Assembly: GCA_964408235.1 (NCBI GenBank)
Contig: CAYOYN010000012.1
Coordinates: 1 to 20,921 of the forward strand
Source of the DNA: SICU01 sp964408235
GTDB lineage: Archaea; Nanobdellota; Nanobdellia; Pacearchaeales; GW2011-AR1
Reading direction: 5' to 3'
DNA length: 20,921 bases
In this document: piece by piece, positions 20,907 to 20,921 of the stretch
Layout: the number at the start of each line of letters is the position of its first letter
How positions within the stretch are numbered: the stretch's first letter is position 1
Notes under the pieces: model-generated
The model's database searches: none
The model's input: only the letters and a program-made list of their open reading frames with translations
Told to the model about the DNA's origin: nothing
Translations under genes and position numbers: made by a program

Positions 20907-20912
20907 TTTATA
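20907..20912 (-). promoter_or_regulatory. TATA box of the surface protein gene
   Basis: TTATAAAG on the minus strand covers this core. It lies about 33 bases upstream of the ATG at 20877, predicting a leader of a few bases rather than a strictly leaderless mRNA. Confidence 0.5.
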
Positions 20913-20921
20913 ATCTCTTCT

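Noticed and set aside
1..20921. tRNA, rRNA, insertion sequence or phage module
   Set aside because: I saw no tRNA cloverleaf with CCA-type end, no rRNA segment, no transposase or integrase and no flanking target duplications. The small-gene block at 0.6-2.4 kb could be acquired DNA but nothing in it proves this.

Overview
This is an AT-rich archaeal chromosome segment, most likely from a DPANN-type euryarchaeon (Woesearchaeota/Pacearchaeota-like; the lineage is an inference). Archaeal hallmarks are a two-subunit family-D DNA polymerase, an Orc1/Cdc6 initiator, an Lhr/Ski2-type helicase, archaeal TATA boxes about 25 bp upstream of start codons (leaderless mRNAs), and small DUF378/DUF3096/MscL membrane proteins. 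I saw no tRNA, rRNA, insertion sequence or CRISPR array.

Layout. 1-122: 3' end of a probable membrane protein. 170-2306: small genes (a CBS-pair protein, an unknown 162-aa protein, a membrane protein with an EF-hand-like loop, and two related 73/82-aa proteins), with a short repeat family (core TAAAC(C)GAAC) at or near gene ends. 2394-3327: minus-strand small membrane proteins (DUF3096, MscL, DUF378). 2948-5136: two converging genes for similarly built proteins (N-terminal coiled coil, linker, C-terminal winged helix). Several families of short DNA repeats lie both between genes and inside the linker-coding parts of these two genes. 5228-8849: a small winged-helix gene diverges from a helicase/metallophosphoesterase operon. 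8842-9610: a conserved unknown and a PRC-barrel protein on the minus strand.

9611-10058 is a strong candidate replication origin: a very AT-rich core (2 G/C in 60 bp at 9781-9840) flanked by three ORB-like elements and by an exact 11-bp direct repeat. It sits directly upstream of orc1/cdc6, followed by the DP1 and DP2 genes of DNA polymerase D, all joined by ATGA overlaps. This origin-initiator-PolD order is also known from Thermococcales. To the right are DP2 with a C-terminal PIP-like motif, a converging M16 peptidase/DUF112 permease operon, an OBG/DRG-like TGS GTPase that diverges from the M16 gene over one shared TATA element, and a glycosylation-site-rich surface protein.

The most unusual part is 2.9-5.1 kb. 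Each of the two coiled-coil/winged-helix proteins has short DNA repeats built into its linker-coding sequence, and the same repeats occur in nearby non-coding DNA. One copy lies between the TATA box and start codon of the first gene. This looks like a self-recognising iteron/operator system a few kilobases from the origin, possibly for autoregulation, replication control or segregation. That function is inference.
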